DNA of 64,000 nucleotides from the NCBI RefSeq assembly GCF_003244875.1, contig NZ_LXXZ01000049.1, positions 62,001 through 126,000 of the forward strand, given 5' to 3'. The position numbers and the translations under genes are program-made. Shown piece by piece: positions 48,556 to 58,118 of this stretch (its first letter is position 1; every line of letters begins with the position of its first letter). Under the pieces are notes generated by a model, which saw only the letters and a program-made list of their open reading frames with translations, searched no databases and had not been told where the DNA came from. This stretch comes from Stenotrophomonas sepilia. GTDB taxonomy: Bacteria > Pseudomonadota > Gammaproteobacteria > Xanthomonadales > Xanthomonadaceae.

Positions 48556-49767
48556 TTACTTCAGCTTCGCATCGGCGCGCAGGGCGGCGGCGCGGTCGGT
48601 CTTCTCCCAGGAGAAGGCCGTGGCGTTGACGGTCTCGCCTTCGCCGTTGAGGTAGCTGAACTCCTTCGGCTTGCGGCCGAAGTGGCCATAGGCCGCGGTC
48701 TGCTGGTACATCGGGTGGATCAGGTCCAGCATCTTGATGATGCCGTACGGGCGCAGGTCGAAGTGCTTGCGGATCAGCTTCTCGATCTTGTCGTCGCTGA
48801 TCTTGCCGGTGCCGAAGGTGGTGACCGAGATCGAGGTCGGCTCAGCCACGCCGATGGCGTAGGAGACCTGCACTTCGCAACGGTCGGCCAGGCCGGCAGC
48901 AACCACGTTCTTGGCGACGTAGCGGGCCGCGTAGGCGGCCGAACGGTCGACCTTGGACGGGTCCTTGCCGGAGAACGCGCCACCACCGTGACGGGCCCAG
49001 CCGCCGTAGGTGTCGACGATGATCTTGCGGCCGGTCAGGCCGCAGTCGCCCACCGGGCCGCCGATCTCGAACTTGCCGGTCGGGTTGATGTGGAACTTGG
49101 TGCCCTTGTGCAGCCACTTGGCCGGCAGCACCGGCTTGATGATCTCTTCGCGGACGGCCTCGATGAGGTCCTTCTGCTTGATGCCCGGGGCGTGCTGGGT
49201 CGACAGGACCACGGCGTCGATGGCCGAGACCACGCCGTTTTCATAGCGCAGGGTGACCTGGCTCTTGGCGTCCGGGCGCAGCCACGACAGCGGCGAGTTC
49301 TTCTTCTTGCGGATCTTGGCCTGCTGCTCGACCAGGCGGTGCGACAGGTGGATCGCGGCCGGCATGTAGCTGTCGGTCTCGTTGGTGGCATAGCCGAACA
49401 TCAGGCCCTGGTCGCCAGCGCCCATTTCTTCCGGCTTCTTGCGGTCCACGCCCTGGGCGATGTGCGGCGACTGCTTGCCGATCAGGTTCAGCACGCCGCA
49501 GGTGGCGCCGTCGAAGCCGACGTCGGAGCTGTCGTAACCGATGTCCGTGATGACCTTGCGGGTCAGCGCTTCCAGGTCGATCCAGGCGCTGGTGGTGATT
49601 TCACCGGCCACGATGGCAACGCCGGTCTTGACCATGGTCTCGCAGGCCACGCGGGCGCGCTGGTCCTGGGTCAGGATCGCGTCCAGCACCGCATCGGAGA
49701 TCTGGTCGGCAACCTTGTCCGGATGGCCTTCGGAGACCGACTCGGAGGTGAAGAGATAGCTGGACAT
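48556..49767 (-). CDS. metK: S-adenosylmethionine synthetase
   Basis: MetK makes SAM from methionine and ATP. The 403-residue enzyme has [20 protein letters not shown], the signature [12 protein letters not shown] and [16 protein letters not shown]. The start [10 protein letters not shown] at 49767 is the family standard. A TATCAT box on the minus strand at 49815-49810 is a likely -10; no SAM riboswitch is recognisable upstream. It shares the methyl cycle with metF and ahcY, also minus-strand in this window. Confidence 0.98.
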   Translation of the reverse strand: MSSYLFTSESVSEGHPDKVADQISDAVLDAILTQDQRARVACETMVKTGVAIVAGEITTSAWIDLEALTRKVITDIGYDSSDVGFDGATCGVLNLIGKQSPHIAQGVDRKKPEEMGAGDQGLMFGYATNETDSYMPAAIHLSHRLVEQQAKIRKKKNSPLSWLRPDAKSQVTLRYENGVVSAIDAVVLSTQHAPGIKQKDLIEAVREEIIKPVLPAKWLHKGTKFHINPTGKFEIGGPVGDCGLTGRKIIVDTYGGWARHGGGAFSGKDPSKVDRSAAYAARYVAKNVVAAGLADRCEVQVSYAIGVAEPTSISVTTFGTGKISDDKIEKLIRKHFDLRPYGIIKMLDLIHPMYQQTAAYGHFGRKPKEFSYLNGEGETVNATAFSWEKTDRAAALRADAKLK

Positions 49768-50104
49768 CAGGCGTAATATCCCTTGATTCGGATGGAAAGA
49801 TGGGCGCGCATGATACACGGGGTGCGCCGCCTGTGCATTGTGAACCGGTACCGGTTGCCGGTGGTTAAGCCCGCGTAGGCCCGGCAGGGGCCGTCATGAC
49901 GGGATTGGGGGCCAGCCTCGAGGCCCAGTGTTCCACCCGCGCGACAACAACAGACAGGGCTGCCCAACCCCCGACCGCGCAGGGCGCGACCCGGCCGTCA
50001 AGGGGGCCGGCCGTCATCGTTCTGCCCCGAAACCGCCATCTGGCTGCCGCCTGCCGGGCGCAGGCTGTCGGCCAATCCGGCCGCCGGGCATCAGTGGATC
50101 CGCC
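49768..50104. other. intergenic region between metK and the OlsF-like gene
   Basis: The 337-bp gap carries divergent promoters. TATCAT for metK (minus, 49815-49810) is visible. Short palindromes such as ACCGGTACCGGT near 49851 and GGCCGTCATGACGG near 49889 occur, but no gene or known riboswitch is evident. Confidence 0.5.
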
Positions 50105-51820
50105 ATGCAGGAACTCGAACAGCGTCTCCAGCAACGTTTCCCCGATTGGTTCCATGGCCGCCGTGGCCAGCTGGCACGGCCGCTGCTGCGCAGCGTCGGC
50201 CGCTGGTCGCGCCTGGACCAGATCGAAGCCTTCCTGCAGCGCAGCTCAGGCCTGCGCGGCTTCGGTTTCGTCGCCGCCGGCCTGGAGTTCATCGGCGGCC
50301 AGTACCAGGTGGATCCGGCCGCGCTGGCGAAGATTCCGGCCACCGGCCGCCTGCTGATTGTCGCCAACCACCCTTCCGGGGCGCTGGACGCACTGGCCTT
50401 GCTGGACGCAGTCGGCCGTATCCGCCGCGATGTGCGGATCGTGGCCAACGACCTGCTGGGGGCGATCGCGCCGCTGCAGGATCTGCTGTTGCCGGTGCGC
50501 ATCCTGGGCGGCAAGGCGCAGCGCGGCAGCCTGCATGCGGTGGAGCAGGCGCTGGCCGCCGAGCAGTGCGTGATCGTGTTCCCGGCCGGCGAGGTATCGC
50601 GCCTCTCGCTGCGCGGCATCCGCGATGGCCGCTGGCAGCGCGGATTCGTCCGTTTTGCCCGCGCGGCCGGTGCACCGGTGCTGCCAGTGCGGGTGGAAGC
50701 GCGCAACTCGGCGCTGTTCTATGGCGCCTCGACCCTGTTCAAGCCGGCCGGTACCGCGTTGCTGGCACGCGAGATGTTCACCCGTCGTGGCCGCCCGCTG
50801 CGGCTGAGCATCGGCGAGCCGATGCGGCTGGGCGACGGCGGCGACCCGGGTGCCCAACTGCTGGCGGTACGTCGCGCACTCTATGCGCTGGGCCGCAATG
50901 GCGCGGCCGGCAATGCCGCTGCCTGCGCGGGCCCTGAGCCGCTGGCCGCCCCGGTGCCACCTTCGCAGGTCGCCGCTGGCATCGCTGCTGCCACCCAGCT
51001 GGGCCAGACCGCCGACGGCAAGCAGATCCTGCTGGCCACCTGCACTGCCGATTCGCCACTGCTGCTGGAACTGGGCCGCCTGCGCGAACTGACCTTCCGC
51101 CAGGTGGGTGAGGGCACCGGCCGCAGCCGTGACCTCGACAACTACGACCCGCAGTACGAGCACATCGTGATCTGGGACGCCGCCGCGCAGCGCATTGCTG
51201 GCGCGTACCGGATCATGCGTGGTGCCCACGCGTTGGCCCGGCACGGCCTGTCCGGGCTCTACAGCGCGTCGCTGTTCCGCTATTCCGACGATGCCATCAC
51301 CCACATCGCCGAGGGCCTGGAACTGGGCCGCAGCTTCGTGGTGCCCGATTACTGGGGCAGCCGCAGCCTGGACTACCTGTGGCAGGGCATCGGTGCCTAC
51401 CTGCAGTGCCGGCCGGGGATCCGCTACCTGTTCGGCGCGGTGTCGATCAGTGCGGCCTTGCCGCGCGATGCGCGCGAGCAGCTGGTGGCGTACTACCAGC
51501 GTTATTACAGCGGCACCGCCGGCATGGCCGAATCGAACCGGCCGTTCCAGTACTTCGCCGCACCGCCCAGTTTCGGTGAGCTGGATGCAGGCGCCGCGTT
51601 CGACGTGCTGAAGGCCAACCTGGCTGCACTCGGTACCGGCGTACCCACGCTGTATCGCCAGTACACCGATCTGTGCGAACCGGGCGGCGCGCGCTTCCTC
51701 GCCTTCGGGGTGGACCCGGACTTCAGCGATTCGATCGACGGCTTGATCGAGGTGGACCTGTGCGCGGTCCGGCCGAACAAGCGCAAACGTTACCTGCGCG
51801 ACGCGGGGACGCCGGCATGA
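50105..51820 (+). CDS. OlsF-like bifunctional acyltransferase (LPLAT-type plus OlsB-type domains)
   Basis: A 571-residue two-domain protein. The first half (about 40-265) is a lysophospholipid-type O-acyltransferase with N88-H-P-S-G-A-L-D95 and FPAGEVSRLS. The second half (about 300-540) matches OlsB-like N-acyltransferases (FRQVGEGTGRSRDLDNYDPQ; AGAYRIMRG; LELGRSFV). This O-/N-acyltransferase fusion is known in OlsF, which makes ornithine lipid, so that is the likely product; a hemolysin-type acyltransferase annotation is the alternative. The ATG at 50105 is chosen over upstream read-through. It overlaps the phosphoesterase gene by four bases. Confidence 0.85.
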   Translation: MQELEQRLQQRFPDWFHGRRGQLARPLLRSVGRWSRLDQIEAFLQRSSGLRGFGFVAAGLEFIGGQYQVDPAALAKIPATGRLLIVANHPSGALDALALLDAVGRIRRDVRIVANDLLGAIAPLQDLLLPVRILGGKAQRGSLHAVEQALAAEQCVIVFPAGEVSRLSLRGIRDGRWQRGFVRFARAAGAPVLPVRVEARNSALFYGASTLFKPAGTALLAREMFTRRGRPLRLSIGEPMRLGDGGDPGAQLLAVRRALYALGRNGAAGNAAACAGPEPLAAPVPPSQVAAGIAAATQLGQTADGKQILLATCTADSPLLLELGRLRELTFRQVGEGTGRSRDLDNYDPQYEHIVIWDAAAQRIAGAYRIMRGAHALARHGLSGLYSASLFRYSDDAITHIAEGLELGRSFVVPDYWGSRSLDYLWQGIGAYLQCRPGIRYLFGAVSISAALPRDAREQLVAYYQRYYSGTAGMAESNRPFQYFAAPPSFGELDAGAAFDVLKANLAALGTGVPTLYRQYTDLCEPGGARFLAFGVDPDFSDSIDGLIEVDLCAVRPNKRKRYLRDAGTPA

Positions 51821-52617
51821 GCACGCTGGCGAACCTGTCGCCGAACCGGCGCGCGGTGTTCGTCTCCGATGTGCACCTGGGCTCGCGCCATTGCCATGCC
51901 ACCGAGCTGGCGCGATTCCTCTCGCAGCTGCGCTGCGAACGGCTGTACCTGGTGGGCGACATCATCGACCTGTGGTGGATGGCGCACCGCCGTGCCACCT
52001 GGCGGCAGTCGCACAGCGAGGTCATCCAGGCGCTGCACGCGCTGCGCCGTGCCGGCACCGAGATCATCTACATTCCGGGCAACCACGACGCTTCGCTGCG
52101 CCAAGTCTGCGGTCTGATGCTGCCGGCGATGCAGGTGCGCCGCCGCGCCATCCACGTGACCGCCGATGGCCGCCGGCTGCTGGTCGCGCACGGCGACGAG
52201 TATGACGGCGTGACCCACTTCGGCGGCCTGCAGGAAAAACTCGGCGACTGGCTGTATTACCGCATCCTCACCGGCAACCAGGCCTTGAATGCAGTGCGGC
52301 GGCGGCTGGGCATGCGCTACTGGTCGCTGTCGGAGTTCCTGAAGAAGCGCAGTGGCGCCGCTGAACGCTACATCGAGCGTTTCGTGCAGGCCGGGCTGGA
52401 CGACGTGCGCCGACGCGGCCTGGACGGCATCGTCTGCGGGCATATCCACCGCGCCGCGCTGATTGAACGCGATGGCCTGGTCTATGCCAATGACGGCGAC
52501 TGGGTGGAGAGCCTGACCGCACTGGCCGAAGACCACGACGGCGCGCTGCGCCTGCTCGACCATAGCGGCCAGACTCTGCTGGAACTGCCCGGCGCGCGGT
52601 TGTCGCAGGCGGCATAG
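51817..52617 (+). CDS. LpxH-like metallophosphoesterase (UDP-2,3-diacylglucosamine diphosphatase family)
   Basis: The 266-residue calcineurin-like phosphoesterase has all metal-site motifs: SDVHLGSRHC, GDIIDLWW, GNHDASL, AHGDEYD and CGHIHRA. It resembles LpxH-family proteins but is longer than E. coli LpxH and may be a paralogue (YbbF/LpxH2 type) acting on another nucleotide-lipid. The ATGA overlap with the OlsF-like gene suggests a role in membrane lipid metabolism. Confidence 0.85.
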   Translation: MSTLANLSPNRRAVFVSDVHLGSRHCHATELARFLSQLRCERLYLVGDIIDLWWMAHRRATWRQSHSEVIQALHALRRAGTEIIYIPGNHDASLRQVCGLMLPAMQVRRRAIHVTADGRRLLVAHGDEYDGVTHFGGLQEKLGDWLYYRILTGNQALNAVRRRLGMRYWSLSEFLKKRSGAAERYIERFVQAGLDDVRRRGLDGIVCGHIHRAALIERDGLVYANDGDWVESLTALAEDHDGALRLLDHSGQTLLELPGARLSQAA

Positions 52618-52634
52618 CCCGCGTCTGTCCCGCT

Positions 52635-52704
52635 GTAGAGCCGAGTCCATGCTCGGCTGCCGTTACGCGCAACGAAGAGCAGCCGAGCATGGGCTCGGCT
52701 CTAC
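52635..52704. repeat. SMAG REP pair between the phosphoesterase and DUF457-type genes
   Basis: GTAGAGCCGAGTCCATGC at 52635 faces an inverted copy ending GGGCTCGGCTCTAC at 52704. Confidence 0.9.
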
Positions 52705-52736
52705 ATACACCGCGCGCAAGCCGCTAGCATCGGCCC

Positions 52737-53768
52737 ATGGATTCATTGACCCAGATCGTACTCGGCGGCGCCGTCGCCGCTGCCATCGCTTCGCCCGGCC
52801 ATCGCCGCGCGGCCCTGCTGGCCGGTGCCGCGCTCGGCACCTTGCCGGACCTCGACGCCCTGTGGCTTGGCTTCACTGCGGCCGACCCGGTGGCGAACAT
52901 GACCGAACACCGCAGCTTCAGCCATTCGCTGCTGGTGCTGCCCTGGGTGGCCGCACTGATCTGGTGGTTGTTCAAGCGCTTCGGCAACGGCCGCGTCGCG
53001 CAGTCACCGCTGCGCTGGTTCTGGGCGATCCAGCTGGCGCTGGTTACCCATCCCGTGCTGGATGCGTTCACCGTCTACGGTACCCAGTTGTGGTGGCCGC
53101 TGCGGCCACACCCAACCATGGGCTCCAGCGTCTTCATCATCGACCCCGGCTACACGGTGTGGCTGCTGCTGGGCTGCGTGCTGGCCTGGTTCGGTCGTGC
53201 GCGGCCCTGGGCGGGCAAGGTGCTGGGCGCGGCGTTGCTGCTCAGCAGTGGCTACCTGGGCTGGGGGCTGATCGCCAAGGCGCAGGTCGATCGGGCCGCG
53301 CAGCAGAGCCTGGCCGCGATGGGCCTGGGCGATGCGCCGCGCTTCTCGGTGCCGATGCCGTTCAACACCCTGCTGTGGCGGGTGGTGGCGATGACACCCA
53401 GCGGCTACGCGGTGGCTGACCGCTCGCTGCTGGCCGACCATGGGCCGATGCAGTTCGAGGGCCGTCCGTCCAACGTGCAGGCACTGCGCGAAGCGTCTGC
53501 AATTCCCGCCGTGCAGCGGCTGCAGTGGTTCAACCGAGGTTTCATGCGGGCGCAGGTGGTGGACGGCCGGCTGGTGCTGAGTGACCTGCGCATGGGGCTG
53601 GAGCCGGACTACACCTTCAACTTCGTGGTGGCTGAGCAGGCCGACGGGCAGTGGCGGCCGATAACGCCCGAGCAGGTGCGAGTGGATTACAGCAGCCCGG
53701 CCGCGCGCGCCGACGCAGGTCGCCGGCTGGCCGCGATGTGGCAGCGGATCTGGCATGCGCCCGAGTAG
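52737..53768 (+). CDS. YdjM/DUF457-type membrane-bound putative metal-dependent hydrolase
   Basis: The 343-residue protein has five or six membrane segments and the family signature MDSLTQIVLGGAVAAAI, LGTLPDLDALWL, EHRSFSHSLLVLP, and THPVLDAFTVYGTQLWWP, whose His/Asp residues could bind metal. A soluble C-terminal domain (about 185-340) extends it well past the smaller family member at 5127-5708. Its substrate is unknown. The TAG stop is the TAG of a REP GTAG end, at the start of the tandem array. Confidence 0.85.
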   Translation: MDSLTQIVLGGAVAAAIASPGHRRAALLAGAALGTLPDLDALWLGFTAADPVANMTEHRSFSHSLLVLPWVAALIWWLFKRFGNGRVAQSPLRWFWAIQLALVTHPVLDAFTVYGTQLWWPLRPHPTMGSSVFIIDPGYTVWLLLGCVLAWFGRARPWAGKVLGAALLLSSGYLGWGLIAKAQVDRAAQQSLAAMGLGDAPRFSVPMPFNTLLWRVVAMTPSGYAVADRSLLADHGPMQFEGRPSNVQALREASAIPAVQRLQWFNRGFMRAQVVDGRLVLSDLRMGLEPDYTFNFVVAEQADGQWRPITPEQVRVDYSSPAARADAGRRLAAMWQRIWHAPE

Positions 53769-54490
53769 ATCCACGCCATGCGCGGATGAAGGGACATCGG
53801 CGGTGGCAGCCACGCATGGCGTGGCTCTACTGCGTCGATCAGCGCCCGCAGCCGGTGCCGTTGAGTAGATCCACGCCATGCGTGGATGAAGGGACATCGG
53901 CGTTGGCAGCCACGCATGGCGTGGCTCTACTGCGTCGATCAGCGCCCGCAGCCGGTGCCGCTGAGTAGATCCACGCCATGCGTGGATGAAGGGACATCGG
54001 CGTTGGCAGCCACGCATGGCGTGGCTCCACTGCGTCGATCAGCACCCGCAGCCGGCGCCGTTGAGTAGATCCACGCCATGCGTGGATGAAGGGACATCGG
54101 CGGTGGCAGCCACGCATGGCGTGGCTCCACTGCGTCGATCAGCCCCCGCAGCCGGTGCCGTTGAGTAGATCCACGCCATGCGCGGATGAAGGGACATCGG
54201 CGGTGGCAGCCACGCATGGCGTGGCTCTACTGCGTCGATCAGCGCCCGCAGCCGGTGCCGTTGAGTAGATCCACGCCATGCGTGGATGAAGGGACATCGG
54301 CGTTGGCAGCCACGCATGGCGTGGCTCTACTGCGTCGATCAGCGCCCGCAGCCGGTGCCGTTGAGTAGATCCACGCCATGCGTGGATGAAGGGACATCGG
54401 CGGTGGCAGCCACGCATGGCGTGGCTCCACTGCGTCGATCAGCGCCCGCAGCCGGTGCCGTTGAGTAGATCCACGCCATGCGTGGATGCG
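53763..54490. repeat. 100-bp tandem repeat array of a SMAG REP pair (seven units plus a part)
   Basis: Units begin GAGTAGATCCACGCC at 53763, 53863, 53963, 54063, 54163, 54263, 54363 and 54463, exactly 100 bp apart; the last is truncated after about 28 bases. Each holds the REP GTAGATCCACGCCATGCG, a spacer (GAAGGGACATCGGCGGTGG or GTTGG), the inverted GCCACGCATGGCGTGGCTCTAC, and a second spacer (CGATCAGCGCCCGCAGCC). Units differ at only a few bases. The short reading frames within are by-products of the repeat. Confidence 0.95.
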
Positions 54491-54512
54491 GGAGCATTAG
54501 TGCCGCGTCGGC

Positions 54513-55340
54513 TCAATACACCGTCGCGCGGCCCTGCACGAACGAGTAGAAGAACACCGCATTCGGGTCGTTCTGCACCAGGCGGAACTCGCGGCGCATG
54601 CCTTCCACGGTGTCCTCGTCCACCGAGCCGGCCTGCAGCAGCTGGTCGGCCGCCGACAGCAGCAGCTGCTCCCAGAACGCGATCATGGTCTTGCGACGCG
54701 CCGGTTCGCGGTTGTCCAGGTGGATGGTCTTGATCTCGGTATGCACGTCGCGGAAGCCGCCGGCCAGCAGCAGGTTGCCCAGCTTGGCGCCGACGAACGG
54801 GTCGCCGCCGTGGTCGTACTGGAAGTCGTTGAAGGCCATCCAGTAGCGCCAGATGTGCGGCGAGTACGGGTCGAGCAGGAACGAGGCATTCATCACTTCG
54901 GTGATGTAGACCGGCGAACCCGGTGCCAGCACGCGGCGCACTTCGCTCAGCACGCGGGCAGGGGAGGGGACGTGTTCCAGCACCCAGCACAGGAACGCCG
55001 CATCGAAGCTGCGGGCCTCGAACGGCAGTTCGCCGGCATCGGCCTGCTGCAGGGTGTAGCGGTCGCTGCACCACGGCGTGCGCGCCAGGTTCTCGCGCGC
55101 CGTGGCCAGCTGCGTTTCGCTCAGGTCCACGCCGGTCACGTGCAGCTCGGGGAAGCGGCGCAGCAGGATCTCGGTCTGCGCACCGACGCCGCTGCCGACT
55201 TCCAGCAGGCGCCGTGCACCGCTGTAGTCGATCTGGCCGAAGATGCTCGATTCCAGCAGGCGCGCCTGGGTCATCAGGCGCTGCTGTTCGGTGCCGGAAA
55301 ACCCGTGCAGGTAGGTCGGAGAGGAGATCGGCGGGGTCAT
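54513..55340 (-). CDS. class I SAM-dependent methyltransferase
   Basis: The 275-residue protein has the Rossmann methyltransferase pattern: RRLLEVGSGVGAQT (motif I, about 43-56), GVDLSETQL (motif II), FDAAFLCWVLEHVPSPARVL (motif IV) and VRRVLAPGSPVYITEVM. The C-terminal 100 residues are specific, with HIWRYWMAFNDFQYDHGGDPFVG, and resemble methyltransferases acting on small molecules or lipids. The substrate is unknown. It is a single gene that runs towards the REP array. Confidence 0.85.
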   Translation of the reverse strand: MTPPISSPTYLHGFSGTEQQRLMTQARLLESSIFGQIDYSGARRLLEVGSGVGAQTEILLRRFPELHVTGVDLSETQLATARENLARTPWCSDRYTLQQADAGELPFEARSFDAAFLCWVLEHVPSPARVLSEVRRVLAPGSPVYITEVMNASFLLDPYSPHIWRYWMAFNDFQYDHGGDPFVGAKLGNLLLAGGFRDVHTEIKTIHLDNREPARRKTMIAFWEQLLLSAADQLLQAGSVDEDTVEGMRREFRLVQNDPNAVFFYSFVQGRATVY

Positions 55341-55403
55341 GGAGGCGGGCTCTGGGAGTTCAATTCGGTCGAGCAGGCTCGACGTTGTGACGCGGCAGTG
55401 CGG

Positions 55404-56399
55404 TCAGGCCGCCGAAGGCAGCGCCGGTTCCCCGGCAATCAGGCGGTCGAAGTACTCGGTGGTCAGCGCGATCTGGCTCTGCGGGTCTTCGGCACGGTTG
55501 ACCACCGCACGGAAGGCGGCGTTCTCCGGCCGGTCCCTGGCATACCAGCCCAGGTGCTTGCGCGCGATGCGCACGCCCTGCGGTTCACCGTAGAACGCGT
55601 GCAGCGCATGCAGGTGGCCGAGCAGGATGTCGCGCACTTCGGCCAGCGATGGCGGCGGCAGTTCCTGCCCGGTGGCCAGGTAATGCGCCACTTCGCGGAA
55701 GATCCACGGCCGGCCCTGCGCCGAGCGGCCGATCATCACCGCATCCACGCCGGTCTGCTGCAGCACGTAGGCGGCCTTCTGCGGCGAATCGATATCGCCA
55801 TTGGCGATCACCGGAATGCGCAGCGCGGCCTTGATCTCGCCGATGGTGGCGTACTCGGCCTGGCCGGTGTAATGCTGGTCGCGGGTGCGGCCGTGCACGG
55901 CCAGCGCGGCGATGCCGCTGTTTTCGGCAATCCGGGCAATGACGGGGCCATTGCGGTGGTCGCAATCCCAGCCAGTACGGATCTTCAGGGTGACCGGCAC
56001 GTCCACCGCGTTGACCACGGCTTCGAGGATGCGCGCCACCAGCTGCTCGTCGCGCATCAGCGCCGAGCCGGCCCAGGCGTTGCACACCTTCTTGGCCGGG
56101 CAGCCCATGTTGATGTCGATGATCTGCGCGCCGTGGTCGACGTTGTAGCGCGCGGCTTCGGCCAGCTGCTGCGGCTCGGTGCCGGCGATCTGTACGCTGA
56201 TCGGTGCCGGTTCGCCGTCATGGTCCATGCGGTGGATCGACTTCCGCGTGTTCCAGAAGCGCGGGTCGCTGATGGTCATTTCCGAGGCGGCCAGTCCCGC
56301 GCCCAGCCGTTTGCACAGCAGGCGGAAGGGCTTGTCGGTGACGCCGGCCATGGGCGCCAGCACGACGTTGGGGGCAATGGTGTACGGGCCGATCTGCAT
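55404..56399 (-). CDS. dusB: tRNA-dihydrouridine synthase B
   Basis: DusB reduces uridine 17 in the tRNA D-loop using FMN. The 331-residue protein has VVLAPMAGVTDKPFR, SEMTISDPRFWN, DINMGCPAKKVCNAWAGSALM with the catalytic cysteine, VHGRTRDQHYTG, VIANGDIDSPQKA and DAVMIGRSAQGRPWIF. In E. coli dusB is followed by fis; here the downstream gene is an unrelated methyltransferase. No fis is seen. Confidence 0.95.
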   Translation of the reverse strand: MQIGPYTIAPNVVLAPMAGVTDKPFRLLCKRLGAGLAASEMTISDPRFWNTRKSIHRMDHDGEPAPISVQIAGTEPQQLAEAARYNVDHGAQIIDINMGCPAKKVCNAWAGSALMRDEQLVARILEAVVNAVDVPVTLKIRTGWDCDHRNGPVIARIAENSGIAALAVHGRTRDQHYTGQAEYATIGEIKAALRIPVIANGDIDSPQKAAYVLQQTGVDAVMIGRSAQGRPWIFREVAHYLATGQELPPPSLAEVRDILLGHLHALHAFYGEPQGVRIARKHLGWYARDRPENAAFRAVVNRAEDPQSQIALTTEYFDRLIAGEPALPSAA

Positions 56400-56546
56400 G
56401 CGCCCATTTTAGGGCGCGGGCGCGGCCTGGGCGGTGTCGGCGGGCCCCGGGTTCAGGCCGATCGGCACCGACCTCATGCCGTACCGGCATCAGCAGATGC
56501 TTGACGGTTGCTTCCGTCGCCCCCAGGGGCGGGCGATGGTAGGTGG

Positions 56547-56978
56547 CTAACCCAGGCTCTGCCAGGCCTGGCGGGTACCCAGGGCGAAGGCCAGCCCCAG
56601 GCCCAGGCAGGCCAGCGAACTGACCACCCAGAAGCGCCGGCCGTTGTACCCCGGCCGGAACAGCGCCAGGCCGAAGCCCATCGCGGCGCGCAGCAGCAGC
56701 AAGGCAGCGATGGCGGGCAGGACCAGGCGACTGGCCGGCAGTGGCGAATGCCAGCCCGCGGCGGCCAGTGCGTACAGGGTCCAGGCCACCAGCAAGGCAG
56801 TGATGCCGGCGGTCATCAGCGGTGGCCACCAGTGCCCCGCATGCGCGAGCCGGACCACGCGCTGGCCGGCACCGAAGTATCTGTACCACGCGGCGCCGAA
56901 GGCGATGCAGCCGATATGCAGCAGCGCCGCAGCGGCACTGCCTGCGGCCGCGACCAGCAACCAGGGGAATCCGTCCAT
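56547..56978 (-). CDS. small inner-membrane protein, 143 aa
   Basis: The 143-residue protein has four hydrophobic helices (WLLVAAAGSAAAALLHIGCIAFG; MTAGITALLVAWTLYALAA; LVLPAIAALLLLRAAMGFGLALF; VVSSLACLGLGLAFALG). No family is recognised with certainty. The start MDGFPW at 56978 gives a compact membrane protein; upstream sequence is not protein-like. Downstream, 56400-56546 shows nothing of note. Confidence 0.7.
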   Translation of the reverse strand: MDGFPWLLVAAAGSAAAALLHIGCIAFGAAWYRYFGAGQRVVRLAHAGHWWPPLMTAGITALLVAWTLYALAAAGWHSPLPASRLVLPAIAALLLLRAAMGFGLALFRPGYNGRRFWVVSSLACLGLGLAFALGTRQAWQSLG

Positions 56979-57107
56979 GTCCTGCCCGTGCAAGGAAGCT
57001 GCGCGGATCGTGAGCGAGGGGCAGGATGTGGGCAATGCGACAGGCGGTCGCAGGGGCTGGGCAATGGACAAAAGAATGGCCCAGGTGCCTGTACCCCCGG
57101 GCCTTGT

Positions 57108-57131
57108 CATCCACGCGTGGCGTGGAACTAC
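57108..57131. repeat. single SMAG REP at the ribokinase stop codon
   Basis: Minus-strand GTAGTTCCACGCCACGCGTG begins inside the stop codon of the ribokinase-like gene (TAG at 57130-57128). Its stem matches the TCCACGCC family of the array at 53763. Confidence 0.85.
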
Positions 57132-58093
57132 TTGGCTTCGGCGTCGGCCGGGGTGAAGCGCGGCATCGCCGCTGCAGCGCCTTCCTTCTCGGTCGAGCGA
57201 CCGGCGAACTGGTTGGCAAAGCGCACGTGGCGGGCGAACGGGGCGTCGGCCACCTGCGCCAGCGACGCGGCCAGCGCACCGTTGAAGGCATCACCGGCAC
57301 CGGTGGTGTCGATGGCCTGCACCTGCTCGGCGCCGACGCGGTAGTACGGCTGGGTATCCCCGCGCAGGTTCTCGTCGGCGTGAGAGACGAACACGCCCAC
57401 CGAACCCAGGGTCACCACCACGGTACCGTTGCCGACCAGCTTGCGGCAGAGCGCATGCAGGCTGGCGCCATCCAGCGCGGCGACATCGTTGGCATCCACG
57501 CGCTCACCGACATGGCGGCCGAGCAGTGCGGCGAACTCGGTCTCGTTCGGGGTGATCACATCGGCCAGCTTGAGCAGGCCGATGGTCGAGGGCGCGTCGG
57601 CCGGTGCGGTGTTGAGCACGGTGGTGACACCGGCCTCGCGGGCCGTGGCCAGCGCCGCTTCGATGGTCTGCACCGGCGATTCCAGCTGTACCAGCACCAC
57701 CTTGGCGCCGGTCAGCAATGCCTGCTGCTGTTGCAGGAAGTCGGTGCTGAGCGCGGCGTTGGCGCCCGGGCCGATCACGATGGTGTTACGGCCGCGCGCG
57801 TCCACGTAGATGCCCGCAGTGCCGGTCGGCTCGCTGCTGGCTTCGGCAATCAGGCCGAAGCCATCCTGCGCGGCCAGTTCGCGCGCGGTGGCGCCACCGG
57901 CGTCATCGCCCAGCGCGCACACGAAGTGCGTGTCGGCGCCGGCGCGGCAGGCCGCGACCGCCTGGTTGAAGCCCTTGCCACCGGGGCCGGTGCTGTAGCG
58001 GCCGGCAATGGTCGCACCCGGTGCCGGCAGCGACTCGCACCGCCACACGTGATCGACATTGAAGGAACCGACGACAACGACACTGCTGCTCAT
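57128..58093 (-). CDS. rbsK: ribokinase-like PfkB family kinase
   Basis: The 321-residue PfkB-family kinase has VVVGSFNVDHVWRCESLPAPGATI, the substrate loop GPGGKGFNQAVAACRAGAD, TPNETEFAALLG and the anion-hole/catalytic DTTGAGDAFNGALAA. Ribokinase is the closest family, but the gene lies 25 bp behind nupC on the same strand, so it may phosphorylate ribose released from nucleosides, or nucleosides themselves. The symbol is therefore tentative. Its stop codon is contributed by a REP. Confidence 0.85.
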   Translation of the reverse strand: MSSSVVVVGSFNVDHVWRCESLPAPGATIAGRYSTGPGGKGFNQAVAACRAGADTHFVCALGDDAGGATARELAAQDGFGLIAEASSEPTGTAGIYVDARGRNTIVIGPGANAALSTDFLQQQQALLTGAKVVLVQLESPVQTIEAALATAREAGVTTVLNTAPADAPSTIGLLKLADVITPNETEFAALLGRHVGERVDANDVAALDGASLHALCRKLVGNGTVVVTLGSVGVFVSHADENLRGDTQPYYRVGAEQVQAIDTTGAGDAFNGALAASLAQVADAPFARHVRFANQFAGRSTEKEGAAAAMPRFTPADAEAK

Positions 58094-58118
58094 AGGAAAT
58101 CTTTTCTCAACCAGGGGT

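Noticed and set aside
49768-50104. SAM riboswitch upstream of metK
   Set aside because: No conserved SAM-I, SAM-II or other SAM aptamer core could be recognised on the minus strand.
53781-54468. Set of similar 60-92-codon reading frames in the tandem array on both strands
   Set aside because: They exist only because the 100-bp unit repeats in all frames; they have no ribosome-binding sites and their translation is REP sequence.
53763-54490. CRISPR-like array
   Set aside because: The period is 100 bp and the whole unit, including the 'spacers', is repeated; there are no unique spacers and no cas genes.
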